NCBI GenBank assembly: GCA_017626015.1
Contig: JAGAJO010000004.1
Location: forward strand, 110,713-174,712
DNA length: 64,000 nt
Direction: 5' to 3'
Origin: Ruminococcus sp.
Lineage (GTDB): Bacteria; Bacillota; Clostridia; Oscillospirales; Ruminococcaceae
Within the stretch, counting starts at the first letter, position 1; each line of letters opens with the position of its first letter. Positions 16,149 to 24,188 of the stretch are shown here, one piece after another. A model generated the notes under the pieces. It ran no database searches. It saw nothing but the letters and a program-made list of their open reading frames with translations, and had not been told where the DNA came from. The translations under genes and the position numbers were made by a program.

Positions 16149-16622
16149 ATGGAATTTTTAATAGGGGCAGCTGCAATTATAGCTCTTGCGGTGATCTTCG
16201 GAGCTGATCTGGCGGCGGTTTACTTTATCGTTATGCTGGCTATGGCTGCTGTGATGTTATTTATTGTGGGATTTTTTGTAGTATGCCTGATCTGGCTTGC
16301 AGGCTCGGAAAAATGCAGAGGAAGATTTATAAAACTGGACAAAAATCCGAGATACCGGTACAGATCTGCCTTTTATTCAGTGACCTCGGGGGAGAATGAA
16401 ACGGAATATCCGAATATTTTCCCTTGCGAGCTGATATTGAAAAAATATATTTACAGATCTGATAAGATGTGCAGGCTTTATGTTAATAAGAAGCACGGCT
16501 TTGTGTTTGATCCCAACGCATTTGCCTGCGTATTTACGGGAATTGTGCTGGGTTCGGCATCGGCTGTGATGATGACTTATATTATAGTAACGATGTCGGG
16601 ACTTGGATTTTTTAATGTGTAG
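16149..16622 (+). CDS. Membrane protein of unknown function
   Basis: 157 residues, start after AAAGGAAAGG. Two strong hydrophobic helices at the N-terminus (about residues 3-55), a soluble middle with many aromatic and basic residues, and a third helix near the C-terminus (VFTGIVLGSASAVMMTYII). No family recognised. It lies 26 bases before a second membrane protein of the same length and is probably co-transcribed with that gene and hemW. Confidence 0.65.
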   Translation: MEFLIGAAAIIALAVIFGADLAAVYFIVMLAMAAVMLFIVGFFVVCLIWLAGSEKCRGRFIKLDKNPRYRYRSAFYSVTSGENETEYPNIFPCELILKKYIYRSDKMCRLYVNKKHGFVFDPNAFACVFTGIVLGSASAVMMTYIIVTMSGLGFFNV

Positions 16623-16648
16623 GACCTTGCGGCTGTGAAAGGAGCGCT

Positions 16649-17122
16649 ATGGAGAATTTAAACAAATCGATGAAGCTGTCACTTATCTTCGGCTTTTCCG
16701 GGGCGGCGCTGATGCCGATAATTTATGAGATCTACGCTAATATTTCAACGGGGATAGGACTGTTCCTGGCGGCTGTCTGGGCTGTGCTTGCGGGGGCAAG
16801 GTTTTCGCTGCTGAAATTCCGTGAGGCTTTTGTGGGGATAACCTGCACCATTGCTTACAGCGGTATACTGGGGTGGGTGTGCTATCTTTTCATTCACCCG
16901 AGAGTTGTGGAGCTTCTGATCTCACGATCGGTGTATTTTCAGCTGACGTTTCAGCAGCAGCTGTATTTTGTGGCTTGCGTTTTTGGGATTTCAGTGGGAA
17001 TGTACGTTTTATGGGCTGCTAAATTCGGCATTTGCATGGCTGTGGAAAAGATCAAAAGCAACCGGGAAAAAACCGGCAAATATATAGATAACGCCTTTGA
17101 TGAGGGCAGTGACGGCTTATGA
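16649..17122 (+). CDS. Four-helix membrane protein of unknown function
   Basis: 157 residues, GAAAGGAG before the ATG. Hydrophobic segments at about 8-28, 30-50, 62-85 and 105-130 predict four membrane helices; the C-terminal tail is charged and cytoplasmic (KIKSNREKTGKYIDN). The stop overlaps the hemW start by four bases (ATGA), so translation is coupled. No family recognised and no link to haem chemistry is visible. Confidence 0.65.
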   Translation: MENLNKSMKLSLIFGFSGAALMPIIYEIYANISTGIGLFLAAVWAVLAGARFSLLKFREAFVGITCTIAYSGILGWVCYLFIHPRVVELLISRSVYFQLTFQQQLYFVACVFGISVGMYVLWAAKFGICMAVEKIKSNREKTGKYIDNAFDEGSDGL

Positions 17123-18222
17123 CGGGAATTTATATCCACATACCCTTTTGCATAAGAAAATGTCCCTACTGCGATTTTTACTCCCTTCCCTCGGACAGCG
17201 GGACAAGGGAAGAGTATACGGAAGCGCTTATAAAAAATATTCTTATGTATAAGGGAAGGAATATTTCTGCCGATACAGTATACTTCGGCGGAGGGACGCC
17301 GTCGCTGCTGAGCGTTTCACAGGTGGAAAGAATAATTTCGGCTTGCGCAGAGGCTTTCATGCTTGATGATCCGGAAATTACGGTGGAATGTAATCCGGAC
17401 AGCACAGATCGTGAGAAGCTGTCAGGCTATCGGCAAGCGGGTGTGAACCGTATTTCCTTCGGCATACAGTCAGCTCAGGACTGCGAGCTTGGATTTCTGG
17501 GCAGACCTCATAGCTTTTCCCAGGCAAGACAGGCTGTGTACGATGCATTCAAAGCCGGATTTGAAAATATTTCCGGAGACGTTATGCTGGGGCTTGCAGG
17601 TCAGACCTACGTCAGCCTGCGGGATACCCTGGATAAGCTCTGCAAAATGCCGCTCAGCCACATTTCCGCCTATATGCTGAAAATCGAGGAGGGTACTCCG
17701 TTTGACTGCGAAAGAGTTAAAAATTCCGTTGCAGGGGAGGACGAGCTTTGCGAAATGTACCTTCAGACGGTGGAGTTCCTTGAGGACAGGGGCTTTAAGC
17801 AGTATGAGATATCAAATTTTGCAAGAGACAATAAGATTTCCCGTCACAATATGAAATACTGGCGGTGTTGTGAATACCTTGGCTTCGGAGCGTCCGCACA
17901 CTCTTTTTTTGAGGGAAAACGGTTTTACTGTCCCTCCGGCGTGGGGGAATATATATGCGGCGGCGCACAGAAAAACGTTATTCTGGAGGAGGCTCCCGAC
18001 AGGACTCAGGAATATATCATGCTGGGACTTCGGCTTTCGGAGGGAGTGAAGCTTGAAAAGCTCTGCGCTCTTGCAGGAGAGGATTTTTCCCGGAAATTTA
18101 TACAAAGATCCCGTATATTGGAGCAAAACGGTCTGTGCCGCATAAGGGACGGAGCGGTAAGTCTTACGCCCCGTGGATTTCTGGTGTCCAACAGTATCAT
18201 TTGTCAGCTTGCCGATAGCTAA
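17119..18222 (+). CDS. hemW: HemW-like radical SAM protein (haem chaperone)
   Basis: 367 residues. IPFCIRKCPYCDFYS near the N-terminus gives the CxxxCxxC iron-sulfur site of radical SAM enzymes; YFGGGTPS and the ISFGIQS segment are typical of the HemN/HemW group. HemW proteins lack the second SAM site of true coproporphyrinogen oxidases and act in haem delivery; the family is often misnamed as coproporphyrinogen III oxidase. The gene is coupled to the membrane protein gene before it and lies downstream of lepA, its usual neighbour in Firmicutes. Confidence 0.9.
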   Translation: MTGIYIHIPFCIRKCPYCDFYSLPSDSGTREEYTEALIKNILMYKGRNISADTVYFGGGTPSLLSVSQVERIISACAEAFMLDDPEITVECNPDSTDREKLSGYRQAGVNRISFGIQSAQDCELGFLGRPHSFSQARQAVYDAFKAGFENISGDVMLGLAGQTYVSLRDTLDKLCKMPLSHISAYMLKIEEGTPFDCERVKNSVAGEDELCEMYLQTVEFLEDRGFKQYEISNFARDNKISRHNMKYWRCCEYLGFGASAHSFFEGKRFYCPSGVGEYICGGAQKNVILEEAPDRTQEYIMLGLRLSEGVKLEKLCALAGEDFSRKFIQRSRILEQNGLCRIRDGAVSLTPRGFLVSNSIICQLADS

Positions 18223-18279
18223 AATCGCCAAATATTTACGCTTTATATTGTGCATATCTACAATAAAAACGATATTTTC

Positions 18280-18308
18280 TTGTAATTTCTGCGGGAAAAT
18301 GCTATAAT
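18280..18308 (+). promoter_or_regulatory. Promoter of HlyD-like lipoprotein gene
   Basis: TTGTAA (18280-18285), 17 bases, TATAAT (18303-18308), 48 bases before the ATG. Confidence 0.7.
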
Positions 18309-18355
18309 AACTTGTGTATAATAATATGCAATACGGCTTATGAAAGGATCAGAAT

Positions 18356-19345
18356 ATGAGAGCTTTTGCTTTGGTTCTGGCTGCGGTTCTTTGCGTATGT
18401 CTATGCTCCTGCGGTAAAAAGAAGGATAAGGAGGAAATTGCCGTACCTATCCTTGAAACGAAGGAGATAGAATATAAGACCTGCACTGCCGAGATCACCG
18501 ATATTTCCCAGCAATATTATCAGACCGGCAGCTATGGCTACCCTTACAGCGAAGCGGTGGTTTTCAATGCGGGCGGTCAGATCAAATCTATAGAGGTCGA
18601 GTATCCATGTGACGTAAAAAAGGGGGATCTGCTTTGTACGCTGTTTTCAGATGAGGTAGAGGAACAGATCGACCGTGAGCAGATCAGGCTCGATCAGGCT
18701 AAAAGCACGGTGGACACCCTTTATGCAAACGGTGCGTCCGCCGGTGAGATCAGCATGGCTGAGTACGACCTGAAGATAGAACAGCTGAGGTACGATCATC
18801 TTGTGGCGTCTTTGGACGATTATAATGTGTACGCTCCGTGCGACGGTGAGTTTATGGCGTTTGAAAGGCATGACGCTCAGTTCAATATATATTCGCCTGT
18901 CAGCAAGGGTTCTGTTTTCGGATACACCTCGGACAAGTCTCAGGAATATCTTTGCGTGCAGGTGTACGATCAGCAGCTGACAAACGTTAATTTCGGTACA
19001 TCGGTCAGACTGGAGCAGGGAGTGAAGAGCTCCACAGGGACTGTAACGGATATCGTATATTCAGAAAACGGGGATTTTTCCACTTACACATATGTTATCA
19101 CTCCCGATAACCGTGATGAGTTGTTCGAGTTCGGCGATATTGACGTGGTTTTCGATGTTTATTCAAGGCTGGATACGGTGGTAGTTCCCAAAAAGGCGGT
19201 AAAGGATATTTCCGGGCGGACCTTTGTCAATCTTCTGATCGACGGCGTAAAGGTGGAGCAGGACGTGGAGCTTGGCATAGAGGACAATGAAAATGTTGAG
19301 ATCCTGTCGGGACTGTCAGGCGGCGAGGAGATAATTCTCAATTAA
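18356..19345 (+). CDS. HlyD/RND-type membrane-fusion lipoprotein
   Basis: 329 residues. A signal peptide ending in a lipobox (LCSC, cysteine near residue 19) anchors it outside the membrane. The layout is that of efflux adaptors: a lipoyl-like half (FNAGGQIKSIEVEYPCDVKK), a short helical hairpin (about 100-140), the second lipoyl half (VYAPCDGEFMAF), then beta-barrel and membrane-proximal domains ending in GLSGGEEIILN. Such proteins normally work with a MacB-type ABC exporter, but none follows; instead a membrane protein of unknown family is encoded 43 bases downstream. Confidence 0.8.
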   Translation: MRAFALVLAAVLCVCLCSCGKKKDKEEIAVPILETKEIEYKTCTAEITDISQQYYQTGSYGYPYSEAVVFNAGGQIKSIEVEYPCDVKKGDLLCTLFSDEVEEQIDREQIRLDQAKSTVDTLYANGASAGEISMAEYDLKIEQLRYDHLVASLDDYNVYAPCDGEFMAFERHDAQFNIYSPVSKGSVFGYTSDKSQEYLCVQVYDQQLTNVNFGTSVRLEQGVKSSTGTVTDIVYSENGDFSTYTYVITPDNRDELFEFGDIDVVFDVYSRLDTVVVPKKAVKDISGRTFVNLLIDGVKVEQDVELGIEDNENVEILSGLSGGEEIILN

Positions 19346-19388
19346 TATATAAATAAAATAAAAACGGAACAACAGGAGGATTTAAAAA

Positions 19389-20246
19389 ATGAAGGATTTC
19401 TTGTCCAACGTATGGGTAAAAAGGGCAGTATCTGTGTTCAATATAGCGTACTTTGCTGTAATTGTACTCATCACATATGCTACCTTCCTTTATGATCTGG
19501 AATTTGCGGAGGGTAAGGAGCGGTCGTTCTTTACCGTATATGTAGTGGCAAGCGTAGTTTTTTTGGGACTGATGATATTTTCCCGCAACGAGCTGCCTAC
19601 CAGAATGCTGAGCATACTTATGCTGCCGGTGGTATTCTGTCTGATACTTTTCAATATGTACGACTGGATACTTATAATTCCTCCGTTTGCGGTTGCGCTG
19701 GTAATGTTCTTTGCCGCCGGGACCAATGAAACGCTGAAGGTAATAATGGGTACTATTTACCTGCTTATGTATGTGCTGGGACTTGTGGCGTACTTCGTTT
19801 TCAATCTTCTTTTCGGCGGCACCTCTACGCTTACGGTGCTTAACGCCGACATGGACAGAAGTACGGATGTTTTCGGTCTTTACAAGCCGGAGTACACTAA
19901 GATCTGCGAGGTATCGGCGGACGAAAACACTATTTCTCCGGACGGCAAGTATCAGATCATTCTTTACGATGTTCAGGACAGCGACAAGGGCGGAGTCAAG
20001 ATCTGCGTAGTTCCTTACGGAGAGGATATCAAGCTCAAGTTCTTTACACTTAAGCAAAAGGGTATTGAAAAGACGATCTCCAACAAGGGCATAAGAGGAA
20101 CTGTTCCCGACGTAGGATGGATAATCGATGAGGAGGACGGAAAGCTAAAGGTCCAGTACAGGCTTTCTCCCGAGGACGGACTTAAAAAGACCTCCGTAAC
20201 CAATATGCCGGATAAGCAGTATCTTGATTTCCTGGGTATAAGCTAA
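19389..20246 (+). CDS. Membrane protein with extracytoplasmic domain (unknown)
   Basis: 285 residues, AGGAGG upstream. About five hydrophobic helices lie in the first 155 residues, followed by a soluble beta-rich domain (ISPDGKYQIILYDVQDSDKG and a C-terminal DGLKKTSVTNMPDKQYL). The segment beginning SPDGKY recalls cell-envelope proteins of Firmicutes whose function is not known. Its pairing with a HlyD-like lipoprotein suggests the two form an envelope complex. It is the last gene before a strong bidirectional terminator. Confidence 0.65.
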   Translation: MKDFLSNVWVKRAVSVFNIAYFAVIVLITYATFLYDLEFAEGKERSFFTVYVVASVVFLGLMIFSRNELPTRMLSILMLPVVFCLILFNMYDWILIIPPFAVALVMFFAAGTNETLKVIMGTIYLLMYVLGLVAYFVFNLLFGGTSTLTVLNADMDRSTDVFGLYKPEYTKICEVSADENTISPDGKYQIILYDVQDSDKGGVKICVVPYGEDIKLKFFTLKQKGIEKTISNKGIRGTVPDVGWIIDEEDGKLKVQYRLSPEDGLKKTSVTNMPDKQYLDFLGIS

Positions 20247-20270
20247 GTGAATGCTTTGAATTTTCAGATA

Positions 20271-20308
20271 AAAAAGCAGGGACGAATAAATGTTCGCCCC
20301 TGCTTTTT
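20271..20308. terminator. Bidirectional terminator
   Basis: AAAAAGCAGG (20271-20280) pairs with CCTGCTTTTT (20299-20308), with an inner CGAA/TTCG stem. Works for the rightward membrane gene and the leftward nicotinamidase-like gene. Confidence 0.85.
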
Positions 20309-20831
20309 ATTCAATTACGTTTATCTGACAGGATCGCATAGTCGCAAGAGCCGCTCTGTGGCTTTCTTCAGATACTCCTGCACAGCAGCTGCTGCGGACA
20401 ATTATCTCGTTTTCGGGACAGTATGCCTTTATAAGCAGTGCATTTGATACCACGCATATATCGGTGCAAAGTCCGCACAGCTCTACAGTATCGTTTACAT
20501 CAAGCTTATCAGCCAGCGTTTTTGCCAGATCGATCGAGCCGAAGGTAAGCTTTTCAAATATCTGCGCTTTGCCGTCAAGCGCCGCAGATACTCTTTTGTC
20601 CAGTTCCCAGCCCTCGCTGCCTTTTATACAGTGCTTAACGGGCAGCTGCTTTCCCTCGGAGGTCTCAAGATAGTTTTTAAAGTGGGTATCCATAGTGGCG
20701 TATATCACACCGCCGGTTTTGTAACCGGCGATCAGGCGGCAGACGTTATCCACGATTTTCTGAGCAGCCGGAGAACCGAGACTGCCGTCCACGAAATCCT
20801 TCTGCATATCCACAACAACAAGATATTTCAT
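20307..20831 (-). CDS. Cysteine hydrolase, nicotinamidase-like
   Basis: 174 residues. The isochorismatase-fold triad is visible: Asp8 (VVDMQKDF), Lys94 (EKLTFGS) and Cys126 (GLCTDICVVSNAL). LPVKHCIKGSEGW matches the nicotinamidase (PncA) signature LPxHCxxGTxG, and DTH at 48-50 supplies two of the metal ligands; the second His of the PncA metal site is less clear. Nicotinamidase turns nicotinamide into nicotinate for NAD salvage. The stop region lies in the terminator, and the HPt gene ends 22 bases upstream, so the two may be co-transcribed. Confidence 0.8.
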   Translation of the reverse strand: MKYLVVVDMQKDFVDGSLGSPAAQKIVDNVCRLIAGYKTGGVIYATMDTHFKNYLETSEGKQLPVKHCIKGSEGWELDKRVSAALDGKAQIFEKLTFGSIDLAKTLADKLDVNDTVELCGLCTDICVVSNALLIKAYCPENEIIVRSSCCAGVSEESHRAALATMRSCQINVIE

Positions 20832-20852
20832 TTTACATTACCTCCGGAGATC

Positions 20853-21197
20853 TCAGGCGTTTTTTATAGCGTTTGAAATTTCAAGATACATATTATAAGC
20901 CTCGCCAAAGGTCTTTTCCATTGTCTTATAATCCTTATCACGGATAGAGTCCATTACTTCGCAGCATTTTCTTAAAAGACCGTTCATGCATAGCGTTCCC
21001 GTTACTGATTTCATTGCATGGACGGCTTTCATCACTCCGTCATAATCTGCGGCTTCCACGCAGTTTTTTGCCTCGTCAAAGGTATTGTCTGTAAGAAAAT
21101 TCACCAGCAGACTTTCATAAAGCTCTTTTTCGTCCAGAAACTTTTCGACTCCCTCGTCATAAGCTATGCCGCAGTCAACAAGCAGTTTTTTATTCAT
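20853..21197 (-). CDS. Histidine phosphotransfer (HPt) domain protein
   Basis: 114 residues, GGAGGGG before the ATG. The HPt motif VHAMKSVTGTLCMNGL contains the phospho-accepting His60 and the following Lys and Gly expected for the four-helix bundle. A stand-alone HPt protein passes phosphate between receiver domains; no kinase or receiver is adjacent. The likely partners are hybrid kinases such as the one at 45364, but this is inference. Own promoter upstream. Confidence 0.85.
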   Translation of the reverse strand: MNKKLLVDCGIAYDEGVEKFLDEKELYESLLVNFLTDNTFDEAKNCVEAADYDGVMKAVHAMKSVTGTLCMNGLLRKCCEVMDSIRDKDYKTMEKTFGEAYNMYLEISNAIKNA

Positions 21198-21217
21198 ATG
21201 CTCCCCTCCTATTATTA

Positions 21218-21246
21218 ATTATACACCTTCTTGTAATAGTTTTCAA
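21218..21246 (-). promoter_or_regulatory. Promoter of orphan HPt gene
   Basis: Minus-strand TTGAAA (21241-21246), 17 bases, TATAAT (21218-21223). Confidence 0.8.
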
Positions 21247-21343
21247 TAGGTTTATTAATAATTCTGTAAAACACACAAAAATAGCGTGATCAATTTACAC
21301 ATTTTTCACAGTTATATGCAACAAAGTACAGATCGCATAAAAA

Positions 21344-21372
21344 TCGGGCAGACAATTTACTTGTCTGCCCGA
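21344..21372 (-). terminator. Terminator of the dynamin operon
   Basis: Perfect 12-bp stem TCGGGCAGACAA/TTGTCTGCCCGA with a 5-base loop, followed on the minus strand by TTTTTATG, 23 bases after the last dynamin gene. Confidence 0.88.
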
Positions 21373-21394
21373 TAAAATATGTTAAACAGTTCTG

Positions 21395-23167
21395 TCATGC
21401 GTTAAAGGTACACTGCTCCAAAAGCTGTTTAGGCTCTCTCATACGCCGCTTAGCCTCTGCAAGAGTGGAAATGATCTCGTCATTGTCGTAGCGGCTCATC
21501 ATTTCCTTAGCCTGATTAAGTGCGTCTCTGCCCATTTCGACCTGATACTGGTACAGGCTGTCCAGACGTGAAGCTGCCTTGACCTCCAGATCCTGATAAA
21601 CGGTTTTGATATCCTTTACGATATTTGTTCTTATTTCATCATAATTTTCAAGAGCAATATCGATGATATCCGTAGTTTTTTTCTTTTTCAGAATGCTGCT
21701 GAAGGTACTCATTGCTGCGGGTGGGAAGTTTTCGCTGGTGCCGAACAGCTTTACGCCCATAACGCTTCTTGTGACATTCTTGTTCATCGACATCATTATT
21801 CTTTCCACAGACGGAGCCTTTGTGACCTCGGACATATCGTCTATTCCCAGTGCGCCTGCAAGCTCACGGCTCATTTTCTCCACAAGCTCGGCTACTGCGT
21901 CTCTGTGACATTCTATACAGGTCCTGTAAGCTTCGCCCACCTTTTCCATAAGGAATGAGTAGAAGTATTTTTCAATATCCTCCGAGGAATAGATCTCCTC
22001 GCCGTTTTCGTCCTTGGCTCTGCATTCAAGTATGCTTGCCCTGAGCTTGGAGAAAAATTCGTACATCCACGTCTCGGCTTCCTGCTGCATTTCCAGTATG
22101 GAAAGGTGCAGCGCAGGCTTTTTATCCTCCAGCGCCTGTTGAAGCTCTGTACACTGCTTTTCAAATTCCTTTGCCTTTTCCTCCAGCTTCTGCTTGTCAA
22201 GCTCGGTCATATCGCTTATCAGCCGCAGCTTTGAGTTTATTTCGCTGCACATCTGATCGAGCATTGTTATAACTCGTTTGGAGCGTATAACGTCCTTCTG
22301 CATAATAATATCACGGTTGAGCGAAAGCTCGAACTGCAAAAACTGAGTTTCGTAAAATTCTCTGGTACCCTTGTCGGGAGGCCTTTTTTCTCCCAGCTTT
22401 CTTTTAAGCTCGTCTCCGCCGCTTATGCCGTAAACGATCGCATTAGGCACTATCCTCTCGGAGATACCTCTGAACCGTCTCATGATCTTATCAACGTCCG
22501 ATTGGGAATTAAGGGCATCGACCATATTTACAAGCACATAAAGCATTCCGAAACGCTGGGGCTGGACGTGGCTTGCGAGAAAGATCTGTTCTGTTTCCGA
22601 AAATGGCAGCAGACAGGAAGCCGCATACATAATTGCGTCGGCGTTTACAATATATTCCTCCACCTGCTTATCCAGGGATTCCAGATCGGAAAGCCCCGGC
22701 GTGTCAACTATCCGTATGTCACGGAGTATAGGAGCGTTGTCCTTTATCTGCACGCAGGATATTTTTGCCGGAAAGAGCTTCATTCTTCTTTCGAGATTTT
22801 CCCTTGTGATATCCTCCAGCACAAGTGGAACACGCTGTCCGTTTTCAAGTATCGCCTCCACCGACTGTGTGTGACCGAACGAGATCTCGTTTATGGTATA
22901 GGTTTCCGGCGTAACGTTGATCGGAGCCAGATTCTTGCCCAGCAGGGCGTTGATAATGGTGCTTTTACCTCTTTTAAATTCACCCAGAATTACCAGAGTA
23001 AAAGGCTCCTCACATTTTTTTGCGATCAGTGCGTCCCAGTCCTTCAGTCCTGCAACGCAGTCTGCGCCCAGGACCGCTGAGATCTTCTCGTCCTCGATTA
23101 TTTCATTAAGCTTGCGTCGGATAAGGTCGATATCCTTTTCGGCGGGCTTTAAAAGTTCGTTTTCCAT
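21395..23167 (-). CDS. Dynamin-like GTPase, shorter paralogue
   Basis: 590 residues. GTPase motifs: P-loop GEFKRGKST (62-70), DTPG (155-158) and NMVD (214-217), matching bacterial dynamin-like proteins, which bind and remodel membranes after GTP-driven assembly. A long helical stalk with coiled-coil character fills residues 280-590 (KLEEKAKEFEKQCTELQQAL). No clear transmembrane paddle is seen, unlike the longer paralogue upstream. It is the third gene of the operon, overlapping the M48-like gene by one base, so the three products are probably made together. Confidence 0.85.
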   Translation of the reverse strand: MENELLKPAEKDIDLIRRKLNEIIEDEKISAVLGADCVAGLKDWDALIAKKCEEPFTLVILGEFKRGKSTIINALLGKNLAPINVTPETYTINEISFGHTQSVEAILENGQRVPLVLEDITRENLERRMKLFPAKISCVQIKDNAPILRDIRIVDTPGLSDLESLDKQVEEYIVNADAIMYAASCLLPFSETEQIFLASHVQPQRFGMLYVLVNMVDALNSQSDVDKIMRRFRGISERIVPNAIVYGISGGDELKRKLGEKRPPDKGTREFYETQFLQFELSLNRDIIMQKDVIRSKRVITMLDQMCSEINSKLRLISDMTELDKQKLEEKAKEFEKQCTELQQALEDKKPALHLSILEMQQEAETWMYEFFSKLRASILECRAKDENGEEIYSSEDIEKYFYSFLMEKVGEAYRTCIECHRDAVAELVEKMSRELAGALGIDDMSEVTKAPSVERIMMSMNKNVTRSVMGVKLFGTSENFPPAAMSTFSSILKKKKTTDIIDIALENYDEIRTNIVKDIKTVYQDLEVKAASRLDSLYQYQVEMGRDALNQAKEMMSRYDNDEIISTLAEAKRRMREPKQLLEQCTFNA

Positions 23168-24147
23168 TACAGCTGCCCTCCGTTTCCTATAATAACGCTT
23201 GTGCGCACATCGCAGATCTGTCCTGACTGGGCGTGCTTTTCAATATCGACCACGTCCTTGCGCCAGGAGTAAAGCGTATGACAGTAAAGAAACTCGTTAC
23301 TTGCCAGCAATGCCCTTTCCAGCTCGGTAAGCTGACCCTCGACCTTTAGGGTGCGTGAGGAGCTTGCATGGATAGACTGGGCTTTGGAGCTTATGTCGTT
23401 AAAATCAAATTCCTTCTGAGCTCTTCCGTAAAAGTCCATATAACCCTTGTTTAAAAGTCCCGAGGCGATATCAAGGTATCTGCCGGGCTTGTCGAGACAG
23501 ATCATTGCAGCCCTGTTGGCGGTCACGTCGGCATATTTCACCCACTGCACCAGCGCCGAGTAGAGCTGATTTCCTATCGGCTGATTATAGGAACGTTCTA
23601 TGGGCTTGTATACGTTTCTGTTGACGTTCAGGTATGTGTACGCCATATTGTACGTGCAGTGATTATTCTGTATTCTTCCGCATTCGCAGCCTATAAGCAT
23701 CGTAAGCTCATCCATTGAACACATATCCACCAGCCGCTTTGTAAGCACTATGCAAGGCTCTATGATCTCGCTGGCTATGGAGTATGCAAGCGCTCTGTCC
23801 AGATCCTCTCTGATAAAGACGATGGGCACGATAAGCTCCAGCCGTTCTGCGCACTTCTTCACAATATCGTATATTTCCGGATATTTCAGTGGTCCTACCT
23901 GATTGCATTTCATAAACAGATGCTTAGCCTCCGCTGAAATGTCCTGAGAATTTATAGCCTTAAAAAGCTTTGAGCTTCCGCTCAGTCCCATTATTTTCTG
24001 ACGCACGGCGAAGTCGGATTCATATGCGTAATCGAGACTGCCGTCCACCATATGGTTCTGATAAGAGCGTGTATATGCGTTGAGATAGGAGCGGAAGCCT
24101 GTATCGATCTGAAGAAGCGGATTTATTTTCTCTGTAATTTCACTCAT
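23167..24147 (-). CDS. M48-family-like protein with degenerate zinc site
   Basis: 326 residues. The start at 24147 has AGGAGG about six bases upstream. The region from KYPEIYDIVKKCAERLEL to SMDELTMLIG aligns by eye with the core of M48 metallopeptidases, but the HExxH motif reads CECGR (residues 154-158): both zinc-binding histidines are replaced while the glutamate remains. The later third-ligand motif ExxAD reads DVTAN (207-211). It is therefore likely to be catalytically inactive or to bind metal differently. It sits between two dynamin-like genes, suggesting an adaptor or regulatory role. No signal peptide or membrane helix. Confidence 0.65.
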   Translation of the reverse strand: MSEITEKINPLLQIDTGFRSYLNAYTRSYQNHMVDGSLDYAYESDFAVRQKIMGLSGSSKLFKAINSQDISAEAKHLFMKCNQVGPLKYPEIYDIVKKCAERLELIVPIVFIREDLDRALAYSIASEIIEPCIVLTKRLVDMCSMDELTMLIGCECGRIQNNHCTYNMAYTYLNVNRNVYKPIERSYNQPIGNQLYSALVQWVKYADVTANRAAMICLDKPGRYLDIASGLLNKGYMDFYGRAQKEFDFNDISSKAQSIHASSSRTLKVEGQLTELERALLASNEFLYCHTLYSWRKDVVDIEKHAQSGQICDVRTSVIIGNGGQL

Positions 24148-24188
24148 TGAGTGTCCTCCTAATAATAACAAAATTAATCAGAAAAATT

